A stretch of 64,000 bases of DNA. It comes from Scylla paramamosain (taxonomy: Eukaryota; Arthropoda; Malacostraca; Decapoda; Portunidae). Positions 49,618 through 63,450 of this stretch are shown here, piece by piece. The notes under the pieces are model-generated. The model made no database searches, was not told the DNA's origin, and saw only the letters and a list, made by a program, of their open reading frames with translations. The DNA is taken from the NCBI RefSeq assembly GCF_035594125.1, contig NC_087171.1:20011767-20075766 (forward strand), written 5' to 3'. Each line of letters starts with the position of its first letter. Position 1 is the stretch's first letter. The translations under genes and the position numbers were made by a program.

Positions 49618-51261
49618 CACCACACCTTAACAAAGCCTCGTTATCTGGGGCCAGGTGACTCCTCTTAACAACTTGTTATAAGAGGCACACCACTAATTTT
49701 ACGAGGTGTTTTCTCTCACGTCTCACGTAAATGATACACAATGTCCTACAATAATTTCTTTTCTCCCGTCACAAGGGTATTTATGCGAGGCAAGATTTAT
49801 GACGCCCTTTTCCGCGTCAAGGAAATGTTTCGCCGTTGTATGAAAGGAATGTTACCACGAGAACTATTTCCAACACGTCACCGCAGATTCGCCAAGATTA
49901 ATGACTGTTGTAGCGGACTGAGCTTTGGGGAGGGGGCTGCCGGGACCCTGGAAGCAACACGGAACCCTGGCACAACTACTGCTTATAAAACGTGTGGTGA
50001 AGATTTCTCAGGCAGCTGAACTGTGAGAAATTAAAATTGTGCACACCATTACTCACTCATAACACTAAGTAAATGAATAAATACACACGAAACATACTTG
50101 CATACTGATTAAGTAAAAAGTTACGCCGTGGAAAGGAAAATGTGCCCATGCAAGCAGCACAAACTCCTTTTAGTCTCAATACAAACATCAGATAAGGCGC
50201 AAACAGAATGACACCCGTCACTCACTAGTATTGGCAGGTATGTGAGGCTTCCAGGCGGCACAGAACACACTATTAAGGTCTCTGGTTTTAGCATTACATT
50301 TATAACTTTTGCATCATATCTCTGGATAGGCAAAGAAATAACTTAACGCAGCACTTTAATAGCAGCAATGTAGTGACTTCCGTGAATAGCCAAAATTAAA
50401 TCTACCAGCTGGATAGAAATAACACCTGATTGACCTTTAAGCAAAAAAAAAAGTTATAAGTGGATAAACGCGAGCTGTTTTATTCTTTATGTTTTTGTTT
50501 CTTTCCTGTTGTAGAATATTCCAAGACATGTATATTTATTTTTTTTTTTTTACTCTATCATTCGTAATAAATTATACCAAACAGAACACACACCTCATTT
50601 CACCACAAGACACAACAACACAACACAAAATACTACACACACACACACACACACACACACACCGGAAACATCCTCAGCCGTCCCTGGCAGGCTGAGGTTC
50701 GCGCCCCACTCCTGCCAAGTCGCAAGGGTTTTCGCACATCAGGGAGCAGTCACGGCGATGCAGCAGCGAGAGAATGGGGCGTGTGGCGTGAGAAAGGTCA
50801 AAGTCTTACCCACGGAACGGACTACATGAGCTTTAAACTGTCTCCCGGCCCACACACACGCACACACGTACGCGCAAGCACACCATCACCCCTTCCAGCT
50901 CCCTAACAAGCTCCATACCAAAGGCGATCATTCCAGCATACTTTAGGTCAGCCAGGTGGAAGAGGAGGCAATTTCCTCCTCCTCTACTACCTCTACATCC
51001 TTCTCCTCCTCCTCCTCCTCTCCCTCTTTAAGATGAGAAGCGTGGAGTGCCTGCCCCGCCTCGCCCCGCCCCGCCCTTCCCCGCCCATCCCGCCCCACTA
51101 CCTACGAGAATCTCATTAGCCAGCCAGCCATGTACTCGTCCCACTCGCTGCTCCCCGCCCTTTTCTGCCCCCTTGGGAGCAAGTGACGTGGACGTGACGA
51201 GCAGGCTGAACCGATGAAGTCTTGGCATGGGAAGATGAACGGCGTGACAATTAGTTGGGTG

Positions 51262-51446
<185 letters not shown>

Positions 51447-51498
51447 AGGGGTACTGTACATTATCACTGGAATTTACAAGTACACATACATACATAAA

Positions 51499-51537
<39 letters not shown>

Positions 51538-52384
51538 CCTGGCACAGAGACAGAATGCGAAGCGAAAACCTAACGGAGGGAAACAGAGTGAGACTGACAG
51601 GAGAGTGAGTGCCTTGAACCACAAGCCAAGAGCATCTACCACCCTTCCCTTCCTCCCTCCCTCTCTCCCTCCCTCCCTTCCTGCCTCCCTTGCCTTACCC
51701 TCCTTCCACCTCTCACCCATCCCCGCTCCTGGCAAAGCATTCAGAGCACTGCAAATACAAGGCGAAAAATTCAGTTTGCCGGAATAGCCCACTGCGTGAC
51801 CTGCTTCAGAAACCCTTGAGACACACAGATTACAAGAAAAGTCCAGGGTGAAGCTACTCAGCGGCTCTCTTGGGCAAACTTGTGCTGTTGGGCGAGGCAC
51901 GGACGCGAGGAGAGAGAGAGAGATGGATAGAGAGATGTACGTGTCTTTTTGCTTGATTTATGTTTGTGGTTGAATTTTTGGTTAGTTAATGAGCAGATGA
52001 TGAAATGCAAAAGGAGGTGAAGGAGGAGGAGATGAAGAAGAAAACGAAGGAGAAATGGGAGATGAAGAAAATACAAGAGGACGAGGACAACAACAACAAC
52101 AACAACAACAAGGGCGACAAAGATAACTAGAAAAACAAGAAAAAAAAACAATAACAAAAATAACCACCAAACCAGATTAAATGACACATTCCCACACAGC
52201 TGATCCTCCTCAGTCTATACGTACATGGTTCACACTACGTAGAATTCCACCCATGGCTACATACATACATACATACACAAGGGAAAGAGAGTCAGTATAA
52301 GACAACGCCACCCTTAATCTTAATTCTAACGTACCGTAAAGGAAGTTATAGCTAATGGAAGGCGCATACATTACACCCCTCGCG

Positions 52385-52455
52385 TCCTCCAAAGGTATCG
52401 AACCTAGGGTGATGGAAACAGCGGGTACAACACTTCACCAAGGAGCCAAGATGGT
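52385..52455 (-). mobile_element. tRNA-derived SINE fragment
   Basis: Minus strand: GGCTCCTTGGTGAAGTGTTG (A-box region), then CCTAGGTTCGATACCTTTGG with a good B box (GGTTCGATACC) about 35 bp later. This spacing fits a tRNA-related SINE head. No intact cloverleaf. Confidence 0.45.
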
Positions 52456-52577
52456 ACACCACACGAGTTTATGCCGCGAATCATCACTGCTATTACTGTC
52501 ATCATCATCACTGTCATCATCATAACGTAATAAGCAGACGCCATTGTTGCTGTCTTACTTCCTGTGTAAAGTTTAAT

Positions 52578-52680
<103 letters not shown>

Positions 52681-52816
52681 TGTAAGAGGAATGAGGAGCA
52701 ATTTTAACTTGGAGTAGGGAAGAAATGACCTGAAAGAATGATGTAGTAAAGAGAATGAAGAGAAATTGAAGAAACTCTGGAACGTGGATGGAAGAAAGAA
52801 GAGGAAAGGAACAGGA

Positions 52817-52817
<1 letters not shown>

Positions 52818-52872
<55 letters not shown>

Positions 52873-52930
52873 ACCAGTGATAAAGCCAGTGGTAGTAGTA
52901 GTAGTAGTAGTAGTAGTAGAAGTAGTAGTA
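52818..52930. repeat. (GAT)n and (GTA)n triplet arrays
   Basis: (GAT)18 at 52818-52873 and (GTA)n at 52893-52930. Confidence 0.96.
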
Positions 52931-53153
52931 AGAATAATAATGAAAATAATACAAAACACTTACCATTGAACTCCAGAAACGAGAAAAGACGAACAAAAGA
53001 AAAAAAAAACAGTAAATGGAGATGGAGTTAAATTAGAGAGAGAAAGAGAGGAAAAGAAATACGCGGAGTTTGATGACTGAAAGAAAGTGAGGGAGAATCA
53101 AGGGAAGCAGGAAAAAGGAGGAGGAGGAGGATGAAGAAAGGAAAATGATAATG

Positions 53154-53222
<69 letters not shown>

Positions 53223-53280
53223 ATAATAATAATAATAATAATAAAAATAATAATAATAATAACAATAATAACGATGATGA
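53154..53280. repeat. (GTA)n-(AAT)n compound repeat
   Basis: (GTA)22 passes directly into AAT-rich repeats and then GATGATGA. Confidence 0.97.
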
Positions 53281-53744
53281 TGACCATAACACTAAATAAT
53301 AAAGAAAAAACATACCACATAATACGACTCAAAATGAAAATAAAAAGAACAGCAGCCACACTCAACCTCCACCACCACCCTCAACCACCATCACCACCAC
53401 CAAAGACGCCATACCCGAGTGCTAATCATGAAAGGGAATCAATCAAATCTGACAACATTAAAATACATTACCAGATAAAAAGACTCGGTTACAAACCTCA
53501 CCAAATTTTCCTCTTTACAAAGCCTCGGATCTTAGCTGGGTTTCTCCGAGTGGCCAATGGGAATTAGAGACTTCCCCATCCCATCCCATCTACACGGTCT
53601 TCCAGGGGGATTAAGAAGACCGGAAAGGTGGGGGAGTTTCAGTGGTCGGTAAAAGGTGTCATCAGAAAAATATGAATTGTTGCGGGAAATTTTATGTAGG
53701 TATGTGTCAGTGGAATGGTTGTTAGAGGAGGTAATGTTGCAGGG

Positions 53745-53746
<2 letters not shown>

Positions 53747-53792
<46 letters not shown>
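53747..53792. repeat. (GT)n microsatellite
   Basis: 23 GT units. Confidence 0.97.
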
Positions 53793-53794
<2 letters not shown>

Positions 53795-54884
53795 CAGGAG
53801 AAATATTATGACAGAGTAAATGGTTGAGAAATTAATATCAGAGAAATTAATGGTACGAGAAAATTTTTTGCCACATGGAAATTTTTATGACAGGGAAAAC
53901 TAGGAATAAAAAAAAATGATAGTATGCTACGGTACAGATTACGTTAAAGTATGGTAAGCAAATTCAGTTAGTAAAGTTCAGTTAGGAATGATTTCTTTTT
54001 AAATGGCATTCTTTTGTGGGCCATCTTTTCCATGTTTTTTTTTTTCATCCTCTTTTCTTTCTTTTAACATATTGGGTAAATCCAGCATTCATGTATCCTC
54101 TCCTCCAACACTGGGCACTGAGGAAACACAGTGCCTGTCACCACCGCGGCAGGAAACAACACCAGAGAATGGGTCAAGACCTTACAAACGCCACACTCTC
54201 TCTACAAAAATGAAAATTCGTTTAAAAATGTCCATATTCTCGCTGAGCTTCTCCTTTAATTATTTTGTCGAATGCAAAGGCAGGGAAAGGATTCCTAAAT
54301 CTTTATTTCTCTGCTGGGTTCATAATGGTTCTGGAAGCCAAAGCTTAATTAGTAAACGAGTCCACATCTTTTTTGTTTTCACGGGACATTTTTCCTTTGA
54401 CGAATTAATAAAAATGAGTGGAAAGTGACCAGCAGTGCGTCAGCGGCGTGGACTCCTCCCTGCAGACCTCAACACCATACACTCGTAGTTCATAAAGTAA
54501 GTTTTCCTCAAGTTAATCTCCCAAACGAGCATTCCTTCCCAAAATTTCTCTCAAAATTAGTAATTCCTCTCGTGATAAATTAAAGTAGATTAGAATGAGT
54601 CGCGGAACTATCACTGAGAAATTGCTTTACGCGAAATTTTCAAGAGAGAATCTTCGTGAGTGGAATTTACTTGGATGAAAAGTAAATAAAAACCTTCCTT
54701 GGAACTGATGAACTGATGAACTGATGACCTAATATTTATTGCCTGAATAGCGAGGGTTTCCAGTCCTCCTCCTATGCCCCGCTCAAGCAGAACTGATTGT
54801 TACATATAACGCTAAAACAACAATGGTATTTGCCGCTGGCTTTAGTCCCGAGATAAAACTATCTCTTCTACCCAAAACTTGCCA

Positions 54885-54955
54885 TGAACCAGAGTCGATC
54901 TTGCAACATTAGGCAGGGAGGCAAGCAGTGCACCGCGGAGCTACCAGGAAGACTC
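54885..54955 (-). mobile_element. tRNA-like SINE relic
   Basis: Minus strand: GTAGCTCCGCGGTGCACTGC followed by TTGCCTCC resembles the D-arm/A-box part of a tRNA. A degenerate B box (AAGATCGACTCTGG) follows. Too diverged to be a gene. Confidence 0.3.
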
Positions 54956-56199
54956 CGAGGAAACTGAGAGAGGCTGTGGGCGAACGGGCAAGCCAAACTA
55001 TTTCAGGTCACATGCTTTAAAGGCTCCTCAAGATAAAGCAACTACGTTAATGTCACGGGTATTCGGTGTCCTTGTTCTTCCTCAGTAGGGAATGCGCGAC
55101 CTAACGACTCGTTGCGGCTCTAATGGCCTCGTGTATCCGGGCGACAATGGGACAGGAAGATCAGTAATTCCCTCTTCCTCCATAGTTTTCCTGAAATACA
55201 CGCCAGATACCCACGCAATGCCTGCCTGGGCCGCTGCCTGTAAATTTAGACACCTACTTGTGGTCGCCTGGAATGCAAGGTCAGGTAGGGTTCAGAAAAA
55301 AGAAAATGATGATTCCACAGTATTAAGAGCTCAAAGTGTTTGAGGAATAGACTGATGGCAAATAAAAGAAGGAAGATAAAGAGGAGAGGGAGATGAAAGA
55401 GGGTGAAGAAACTCTATTCGTGAATGAGAAATTAGGCTACAGATTATGGATTTTTCAGCCAAATTAACGGCCCCACTCTGCGGAACACATAACAACCATG
55501 AACTGCGTGGTGAGGTTCCCCTTCCTGGTTCGAATTTTCTTTATCAATAAGTAAACGCAGCAAAGTAGCGTTAGATGTCATCCACTCACTTCTCACTGGC
55601 TATTCCTGTATAGCAAAACCAGCTCTTCATTTTACATTTAAAGATATTGTAGGATTTATTGTTATATTTACACTCTTATTAATTTTATTCCTTCTTAATC
55701 CATGTCAGTATAGTGGCGAGAAGTAGTGAACGCGATCCTTAGTACTGAACTAAAGACCTACAACAGGGTGGATATGACTGTGCCTTCAATATCAGGAACT
55801 CAAGCAACAGACGAGGTAGATGGCGAACATTAAGACTCATCAGAATTGAGTCCCGAAGTAGCGGACGAGGCAGAGCGTGAAAAGCATGACCTTGAATGTG
55901 TCAGTATAGCGTGAAAGGCTGCTGGCGTTACTAAAACTGAAATTTTAGAGGAGCAAGATTTAAGACCAACTAAAGACGGGTAGCCTAACTCCCGTGCAGC
56001 TGTCGGAACCATCAACAAAACCATGATCCGTGAATCTCAATGAACTTTACAAGAATCAACAGCATCCAAAGCCGCTCCATGCTAGATCCTACAATGCCGC
56101 AACCCCAGAGCAACATCCTTGAGGGCTACGCATCCTGAAGGACCTTTGCGACTGAATTTTTCCCGGCAGCAGGACACCTTGACGATTGGCCTATCCTTC

Positions 56200-56201
<2 letters not shown>

Positions 56202-56261
<60 letters not shown>
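56202..56261. repeat. (GTA)n microsatellite
   Basis: 20 GTA units. Confidence 0.97.
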
Positions 56262-56467
56262 CACCAAATGAGATGGTCAGTTGGCACCATTTCTCAACCA
56301 CATGGGAGTGTCAACAGGATTCGAGGGAGCTGCGTAGATGGCTGGCCGAAATGAGGAAAGTGCTGAGAGGCGGAGTGTGGCGCGCTGCTTACCAACGTGA
56401 CTGTTATGAGAGCCTGCAGGGACATACCGCCTCCCGTGCTGCATGTACTCAAAACACACTGCAGCCA

Positions 56468-56469
<2 letters not shown>

Positions 56470-56549
<80 letters not shown>

Positions 56550-56574
56550 TGATAAGGTGACAATTATTTTTCTC

Positions 56575-56649
<75 letters not shown>
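56470..56649. repeat. (CT)n / (GA)n inverted pair
   Basis: (CT)38 at 56470-56546 and (GA)35 at 56579-56649, separated by 32 bp. Confidence 0.98.
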
Positions 56650-56652
<3 letters not shown>

Positions 56653-56848
56653 AACAGAAAGACATGCAGACAGACAGGTAGACAGACAGAGACAGACAGA
56701 CAGACAGACAAAAGGACTGACTGACTGCCTCGTCGACAAACAGACGGACAGAGATAGACAGTCCAATTAATTTTATTGTGAATTCATCGTTTCATCTTTT
56801 GTAGAAGAATATCATACAGAGGGCGAATGTACGCACGCACACATTTAC

Positions 56849-56849
<1 letters not shown>

Positions 56850-56917
<68 letters not shown>
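56850..56917. repeat. (GT)n microsatellite
   Basis: 34 GT units, followed 33 bp later by a short (CAA)n run. Confidence 0.98.
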
Positions 56918-56918
<1 letters not shown>

Positions 56919-57114
56919 TGACGATATCGAGAAATAGAACAAAAGTGCAACAACAACAACAACAACAACAACAACAAACATTAACAAGACTCACCACCAC
57001 GAAGAACAAAAACAAACAAGCAAACAAACAAAACAGGCAAACAGAAACAAGACTATTTACTTAACAACAACAACTCAAAAGTCCAAAGTTCAGACTGAAA
57101 GCAACACCAAAGAT

Positions 57115-57175
57115 TCCCTTCCCTTCCCTTCCCTTCCCTTCCCTTCCCTTCCCTTCCCTTCCCTTCCCCTCCCTT
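57115..57175. repeat. (CCCTT)n pentanucleotide array
   Basis: About 11 CCCTT units with one late change. It is not the arthropod telomere repeat (TTAGG). Confidence 0.95.
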
Positions 57176-57371
57176 CCTCCTCCCAGTCTCGCATCGCTTC
57201 GTCTGTCAATTCAACATTTTTTAATAAGCGTCTTTTCCTTACTCCTTTTTTTTTTTCTCTCTCTCTTCTATATTTGTCGTCTGCAGTGAAATGCCTCGTA
57301 TCTCGACGCCTGCCATTCCCTCCTCCGGTTGCCTCTCCTGCGAGTGAAGTGTCGCTTTCATTCAGTTTCCT

Positions 57372-57490
<119 letters not shown>

Positions 57491-57621
57491 ACTTACATCT
57501 CCTCTGAAAACTTTTAATAATTAATTATACGCACGCCAAACGTTCGCTTCCTGCTTTAAAATAGTTCTTACTTAAAATAAATGCTCCTTTTTTTCTTTCC
57601 CAGCGTTATGTATGAGCTTAT

Positions 57622-57945
57622 TAACTCTTTCACTGCTATTTGGTACATTTTTTCCTATTCACAAATTACTTGAGGCGTTTCTGAGTCCTACAGCCACCTC
57701 TAAACATTACACTGGTTAGAAATTTTTAAATCTATCTTTTTAAACTTTTTTTTCATTTTGGGGGAGCTTATAAAGATTTTATGCAGTGTTTTGAATGCAG
57801 GAAATTGCTGTACGTAACAATAGTGGCTAAAAGATTAAAGATCTATCCTTTTAACCCTTTACTCTATGTTGTAAGTGCTTGTAAATAACTAATTCAGTGC
57901 TTTTAATGCTATAAACTATTGCATGGGGGACTCAAAAAGGCTAAT
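57622..57945 (+). repeat. ~111-bp tandem repeat, three diverged units
   Basis: ATCTATC-TTTTAA(A/C)C recurs at ~57728 and ~57839. CAGTG-TTTTGAATGC...AAATTGCTG and CAGTGCTTTTAATGC...AACTATTGC align between the last two units. Confidence 0.6.
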
Positions 57946-58256
57946 AATAATCTGCATTCAGCTCTCCACGTTCACGTTCAAACTGATCAACTCTCGTACC
58001 GCATCTCAATTCACTTCTCCTGACGGTACATAAGAGAACTCCCATCGCTTTCATTACCACGGGAGATCAGATAGTAGCAGTATCGTCCCCTCCCTCCCTC
58101 CGCCCCTCGGGAGTACCGCCCCACACTTACAGCAGCTTTCATCCTCCCTCCCAAGGTCATTGCAAGTTCTTAATGAAAACCTTGAGAAGCTTCCCCCTTT
58201 GTGGTTCCTTCAATGAACACCTGTCAAGTGTTTTATCTTTAATTAACCTCATTTTT

Positions 58257-58257
<1 letters not shown>

Positions 58258-58335
<78 letters not shown>

Positions 58336-58338
58336 AAT
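58258..58338. repeat. (GA)n microsatellite
   Basis: About 40 GA units with one AA interruption. Confidence 0.98.
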
Positions 58339-58424
58339 TGTTACTCTCTTTCATATAAGATGTATTCAAACCAATTAAAACATTCACAAGTCAAGTGCTT
58401 GTCTGTATATTCAGCTCGATGTGT

Positions 58425-58563
<139 letters not shown>

Positions 58564-59364
58564 AGGGTAGAAACGATACCTAAAGGACGTAACCCACCTT
58601 TTTTCCTCTCGTGCACAATTCACTTTCCTATTAGGCGAGGGGATGGAAGGGGAGAGCAAGGGAAGGGAAGGATAGAAGGGGAGGAGGGAGGGTAGTAGTG
58701 GTAGGGGAGAGAAGAGCCAGGAGGAGGAGGAGGAGGAAGTGGCAATAACAATCTTTACTTCTTCAATCAATTCCCGAAAACTTTCATCCGTCTTTTGTTC
58801 CACGCACGAAAAAAAAAAAAAACAGAATCGACAAAACTGTACTAAAATATATACATATACACACAACAGAGCAAGAGATAATTAAGTCACAGAAAAGAAA
58901 GAAGAAAAAAAAACAGAACGAGGCAGGAAAGTTGAGGAGGTTTACCAATCAAAAAGGAAGAAATTCTAACAATATTTATCCTCACGTCATCAGCTTACAC
59001 ACACAATAAGGAACAGGTGAAAATAAAGATAAAATGATTAATGAAGATGATACTTGGGTGAGGGTAAAGTTAAGTCTTATTTTTCTAACCATGACGTCTG
59101 ATGCTGCAATAAACCTGTCACTGAAGCCTTATTAGATCACAGAGTGTCTATATATAGGGTGTAATGAAAGGAAGATTAAGGGGAATAGGAGGAGGTGGAG
59201 GGGGAGGAGGAGGAGGAGGGGACACTAAGGTTATAATTCCATCAAAACTTTGGGGGAATAAATGAGAAGGAACAATAGCGAGGATGATAAATGGTGGAGC
59301 GATAAAAACAAAAGAGAAGATGTAACTGGTGTCGTAATCTCGGATCGTGGGGTGATGAAGGCGG

Positions 59365-59367
<3 letters not shown>

Positions 59368-59450
<83 letters not shown>
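59368..59450. repeat. (CT)n microsatellite
   Basis: About 41 CT units. Confidence 0.98.
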
Positions 59451-59454
<4 letters not shown>

Positions 59455-60019
59455 CCCCTCATCATTGCCCTCTTCCATTTTTTCGTCTGTCTTTCATAAC
59501 TACAACACAGAAAGGAGGATAGAAAACGGGAAACAAGAAAGAAAACCAAAAAAGAACAAGAATAATAACAATATCTAACAATTCATTATCAGTCAACTTA
59601 TCATCTTCCTCTTCCTCTTCCTTCTTCTCCTCTTACCTCTCCCTCTACCCTTCCTTGTCCTTACGCCAATAATCCTCCTCTTCCTTCTCCTCCTCTTCCT
59701 CCTTTTTCTCTTTCCTTTCTTCTTGTCTTTCTTCCTTCCTCTTCCTCCTCCCCTCATCATCTTTGTTAATAACGGCCTGCGAGATTCAGTGGATCTAAAT
59801 TTATGACGGTACCTCAACTTTCTCTAACTTTTTTCATTCGTGGGGAACATCCATCTCCATCTGTCAGCCCTTCTCCTTATCTGTCTATCTTTCTACCTAT
59901 TTATGTAATTATCTGTTTCCTTTTTATTCTATCTTGACTTCTGTTTTTATCGAATTTTTATATAGCGTCGTATATTCATGATTTTTTTTTTCTTTGTTCT
60001 CTGCACGTGTGATATTTCT

Positions 60020-60020
<1 letters not shown>

Positions 60021-60062
<42 letters not shown>

Positions 60063-60181
60063 TCCGCGCATAAAGGAGGAGGCATGGGAGGCCGGAAAGA
60101 AAGATGGGAGGTTGAAGAGAGGTATGGACACTTCGATGAAATGATAAAACACACACACACACACACACACAAATATCTCAA

Positions 60182-60268
<87 letters not shown>
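60021..60268. repeat. (GT)n, (CA)n and (CT)n cluster
   Basis: (GT)20 at 60021-60061, (CA)12 at 60149-60172 and (CT)42 at 60184-60268. The GT and CA arrays are mutually complementary across ~90 bp. Confidence 0.97.
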
Positions 60269-60270
<2 letters not shown>

Positions 60271-60989
60271 ACAGCGTTTGAATCAGCACCACTACTGAAG
60301 TCGGAAGCACTTTGCCATTTTATATTTATGAATATGAAAAAATTCGTCTTCTTTAACTACTATAGAGAACGGTTCTGCTCGGGATTCCGGCAGCTTGCAT
60401 GGACCAGTTTTGTCCTCTGCGTTGTCCTCCGTTACTGCTCCTGCAGGGATGGCAATGTTTATCTGAAGGCCTGACTGCCTGGGGATTCTCGCGTTAGGGT
60501 TATTTTTTTTTTTTTTACGAAATATCGAAACACCTGTCTGGAATCCACTATTCTTTGCCGCCTGGTCGCTGGAGGCACCAGAGATAAGGGGTTAGATAAG
60601 CACGAATTTCCTCCACTAGGCGTTTGAACGCCCTTGGAAGCATGGAATACATTCAAAAGAAACAAGTAAAGAGCACGCGTAGGCCTTTTTCTTTTCTTTC
60701 ATCACTGAAGGATACATCTGTACACTTGTTCTGATGCAAACGGTGATGGAGTAAGCCTTCCATCACAGCGTCTCGCCCACTCACGTATACTCGTATTGGC
60801 TCCTATTGAGACGTTAGGTTTGATTTCAATGGCCGAGGGACTCACACAGATGGCCCAGGGCAAGTAAAGAAATAAAGGTGTATCTAGTCCATGGGTCTCC
60901 GCCTCCCTGTTTGTTAGGGGCGTGCTGCTGCTCGGTGGAGGAAGCCTTGCCGCCTGACGCTCTGCCGCAGCCTGCATTCCCTGCCAGGA

Positions 60990-61075
60990 CTACAAACACG
61001 CCTCCCATACATCTGGCGCATATCCAGCTCGGAGAGGATGTGGAGGCACTTGAAGCGATCCAGGATCTTCTCCAG
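60990..61075 (-). CDS. unrecognised candidate exon (helical, low confidence)
   Basis: A good minus-strand acceptor (ctactcgttttcctcag) precedes CTGGAGAAGATCC. An in-frame TGA just upstream fits an intron. The frame reads LEKILDRFKCLHILSELDMR and then QMYGRR. This is amphipathic and protein-like, in a locally GC-rich region. No convincing donor follows. A weak gt lies after CGCCAGAT, otherwise the frame runs to a TAA near 60916. The opposite strand is open for 129 codons here, so the assignment is uncertain. No family is recognised. Confidence 0.2.
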
Positions 61076-61629
61076 CTGAGGAAAACGAGTAGTTCACTTC
61101 CTCAGCGCCTGGACGTGAGCTGCCAAGTCTCAGGTTCCGGACGCGGCCAGCACACTTGCCGAGGTGACTGCAGCGTGACGCCTCGCAGCTCTTGGCTCAC
61201 CGCCCCGCACAGGAAGCTCCTCAGGCCAACAAGACTAAAGCTTCACACTCATTTTTACTTATTTTAGGGCAAGTTTGCTACGCACTCAATTATGTATTGA
61301 AGTTTGTCATCACAACAATGTCCTAAAGAACCATGATATAAAGTAAGTGAACTGAAAACGGCATTTTCGTATAATATTATCATACGTCGTATAATATAGC
61401 GTAATTTTATACACATTCCACTTCATGAAGTTGAAAAACCGATTTCCAGTCAATAAATCCCTCAACACTGGTAAGACAAGTTTAATCACTAACCAGTACA
61501 CTCGACAAGCAGTGCCTCCGCCAGCCAGGGAGTGCCGCGGCAAGACACTGCGTCTGCTGGCGGGGATGAACGACGGTGTTAAGAGAAGCTTTCTAATAAT
61601 CATCCTGCTCCCATTACTTCTCTCGCTCT

Positions 61630-62760
61630 ACATATATGACTGCTCTTCTTAACGCCCGCTGTGATGATATGACTCCTTTCTCTTACCCTCTTATGATACA
61701 GATGTGACTGCCCTCCTTCTCCTCTCAATATAAAGATATGACTGCTGCCCGTTTCTCCTCCCACCTGTGACTGACTGCTTCATTTTTTACGTGATGCGAG
61801 TGGCAGGAAATGTCAGTAATACAAGTACCACATGTTGACTTCCACCTAACTTCCCTTTGCTCCTCCTACGATATAAAAGTCAGCTCAGGGTTGAAGGAAA
61901 GCTTAAGTTACTGCCCTCATGATTCAGGTACAGACTCATAAAGCACTTCCAGTCTCTCTACTGCATATATTTCCAAACCCTCTTCTATATATAGATGTGA
62001 CGTCACTTCAGGGCGGTGGGAAAGCTTGAGTTATGGCCACCTTGATGCGGGTACGAAATCATAAAGTGCTTGCAGCCTCAACCATTTCTCAAACACACGA
62101 AACATTAAGAAACATCAAGAAATACGATACACACATGGAATCTCGCACCATTGACAGGAACGTACTCACCAACAACACTTACCACGCTCCAGTGGAAGAT
62201 ACAGGAGGGTTTGCAAGTGTCATGATTCTAGTAATGAGGGGAACAAGGCTTCAAGATCACGAATGGGAAAATAACATCCATGAGAAGACAAATCATCTTC
62301 GTGGCCTTTGAAAATAGTGCACTTCAAACACAAAATAACTACGATTTTCCCACGATATACACACACCACCACGCACCATTCACACAACCGTCCTCTCAAA
62401 CCTTCAGTGCATCATCAACATTTAACAGCCTTAATGGAAGTTACTGAAGAGTTTTCAAGTGCCATGATTTTAATAGTGGCGGGAACAAGAATTCTACACC
62501 AATAGCGAGAAAAAGATTTTTAAAAACACCCATGAGAACGGACTTAATAACACCAGTGGCCTTTGAAAATCACTCCTTGATGGGAATTCCACGTGTACCT
62601 TCCCAGCAATTCCTAAACACATGAAATACTTACAATATACTCACATGATACACGTACACACATCACCTCGCGCCACTCACAGGCTAGTAATCTTCATGGC
62701 CTTTGAAAACAAGTCCTTTATGGGATTTCTAAGCGGTTCAGAGTAGAAGCGATACTTGGA
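61630..62760. repeat. nested, diverged local duplications
   Basis: A ~124-bp unit repeats at ~61883 and ~62007 (GGAAAGCTT(A/G)AGTTA...CATAAAG(C/T)(A/G)CTT). A ~240-bp unit carrying TGGCCTTTGAAAA recurs at ~62302, ~62559 and ~62699. Shorter TATGACTGC-type repeats occupy 61630-61780. Confidence 0.6.
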
Positions 62761-62985
62761 CCCTCTCACCGTCTCTCTTCCACCGTGCGTGAATAATTCA
62801 AAGCCAGCGTCATTCAAAGATTTCCAGAGATACTCCCAAATGCTCTTCACCTCTCAGCAGGCGAGTATATTTTTAATGAAATGAAGAGGATGGGTGGATG
62901 GGAATAAAAAGCACATGGAGAGAAGGAAGTTTGGAGAATAAAGCGAAAGAAAAGAGAGAAGTTAAGAGGAAAAATCGTAAAGGGA

Positions 62986-62987
<2 letters not shown>

Positions 62988-63068
<81 letters not shown>
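62988..63068. repeat. (GA)n microsatellite
   Basis: About 40 GA units. Confidence 0.98.
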
Positions 63069-63070
<2 letters not shown>

Positions 63071-63160
63071 GGGTGGCAAAGATAATGCCTAGGGGAAGAA
63101 AATTTCAATTCCCATCAATAGTGAAGATATATGATGCAATGATAAGGACTTTAGTTTCTA

Positions 63161-63356
<196 letters not shown>

Positions 63357-63450
63357 CAGGTAATACAAGAAGAACAAGAACAAAAACAAAAACAAGAAAA
63401 AGAAGAACAACAACAACAATAAGAACAAGATGAGAAACTGACCAGAGGAG

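Noticed and set aside
49741..50019. 92-codon plus frame starting MSYNNFFSPVTRVF
   Set aside because: Mixed composition but no recognisable domain, no splice context and no conserved neighbour; likely chance.
50690..50740. B-box-like GGTTCGCGCCC on plus
   Set aside because: No A box at the expected distance upstream.
55830..56024. 64-codon minus frame
   Set aside because: No family recognised and interrupted on both sides; treated as noncoding.
57115..57175. Telomere-like repeat
   Set aside because: CCCTT is not the arthropod TTAGG/CCTAA repeat; it is a local pentanucleotide microsatellite.
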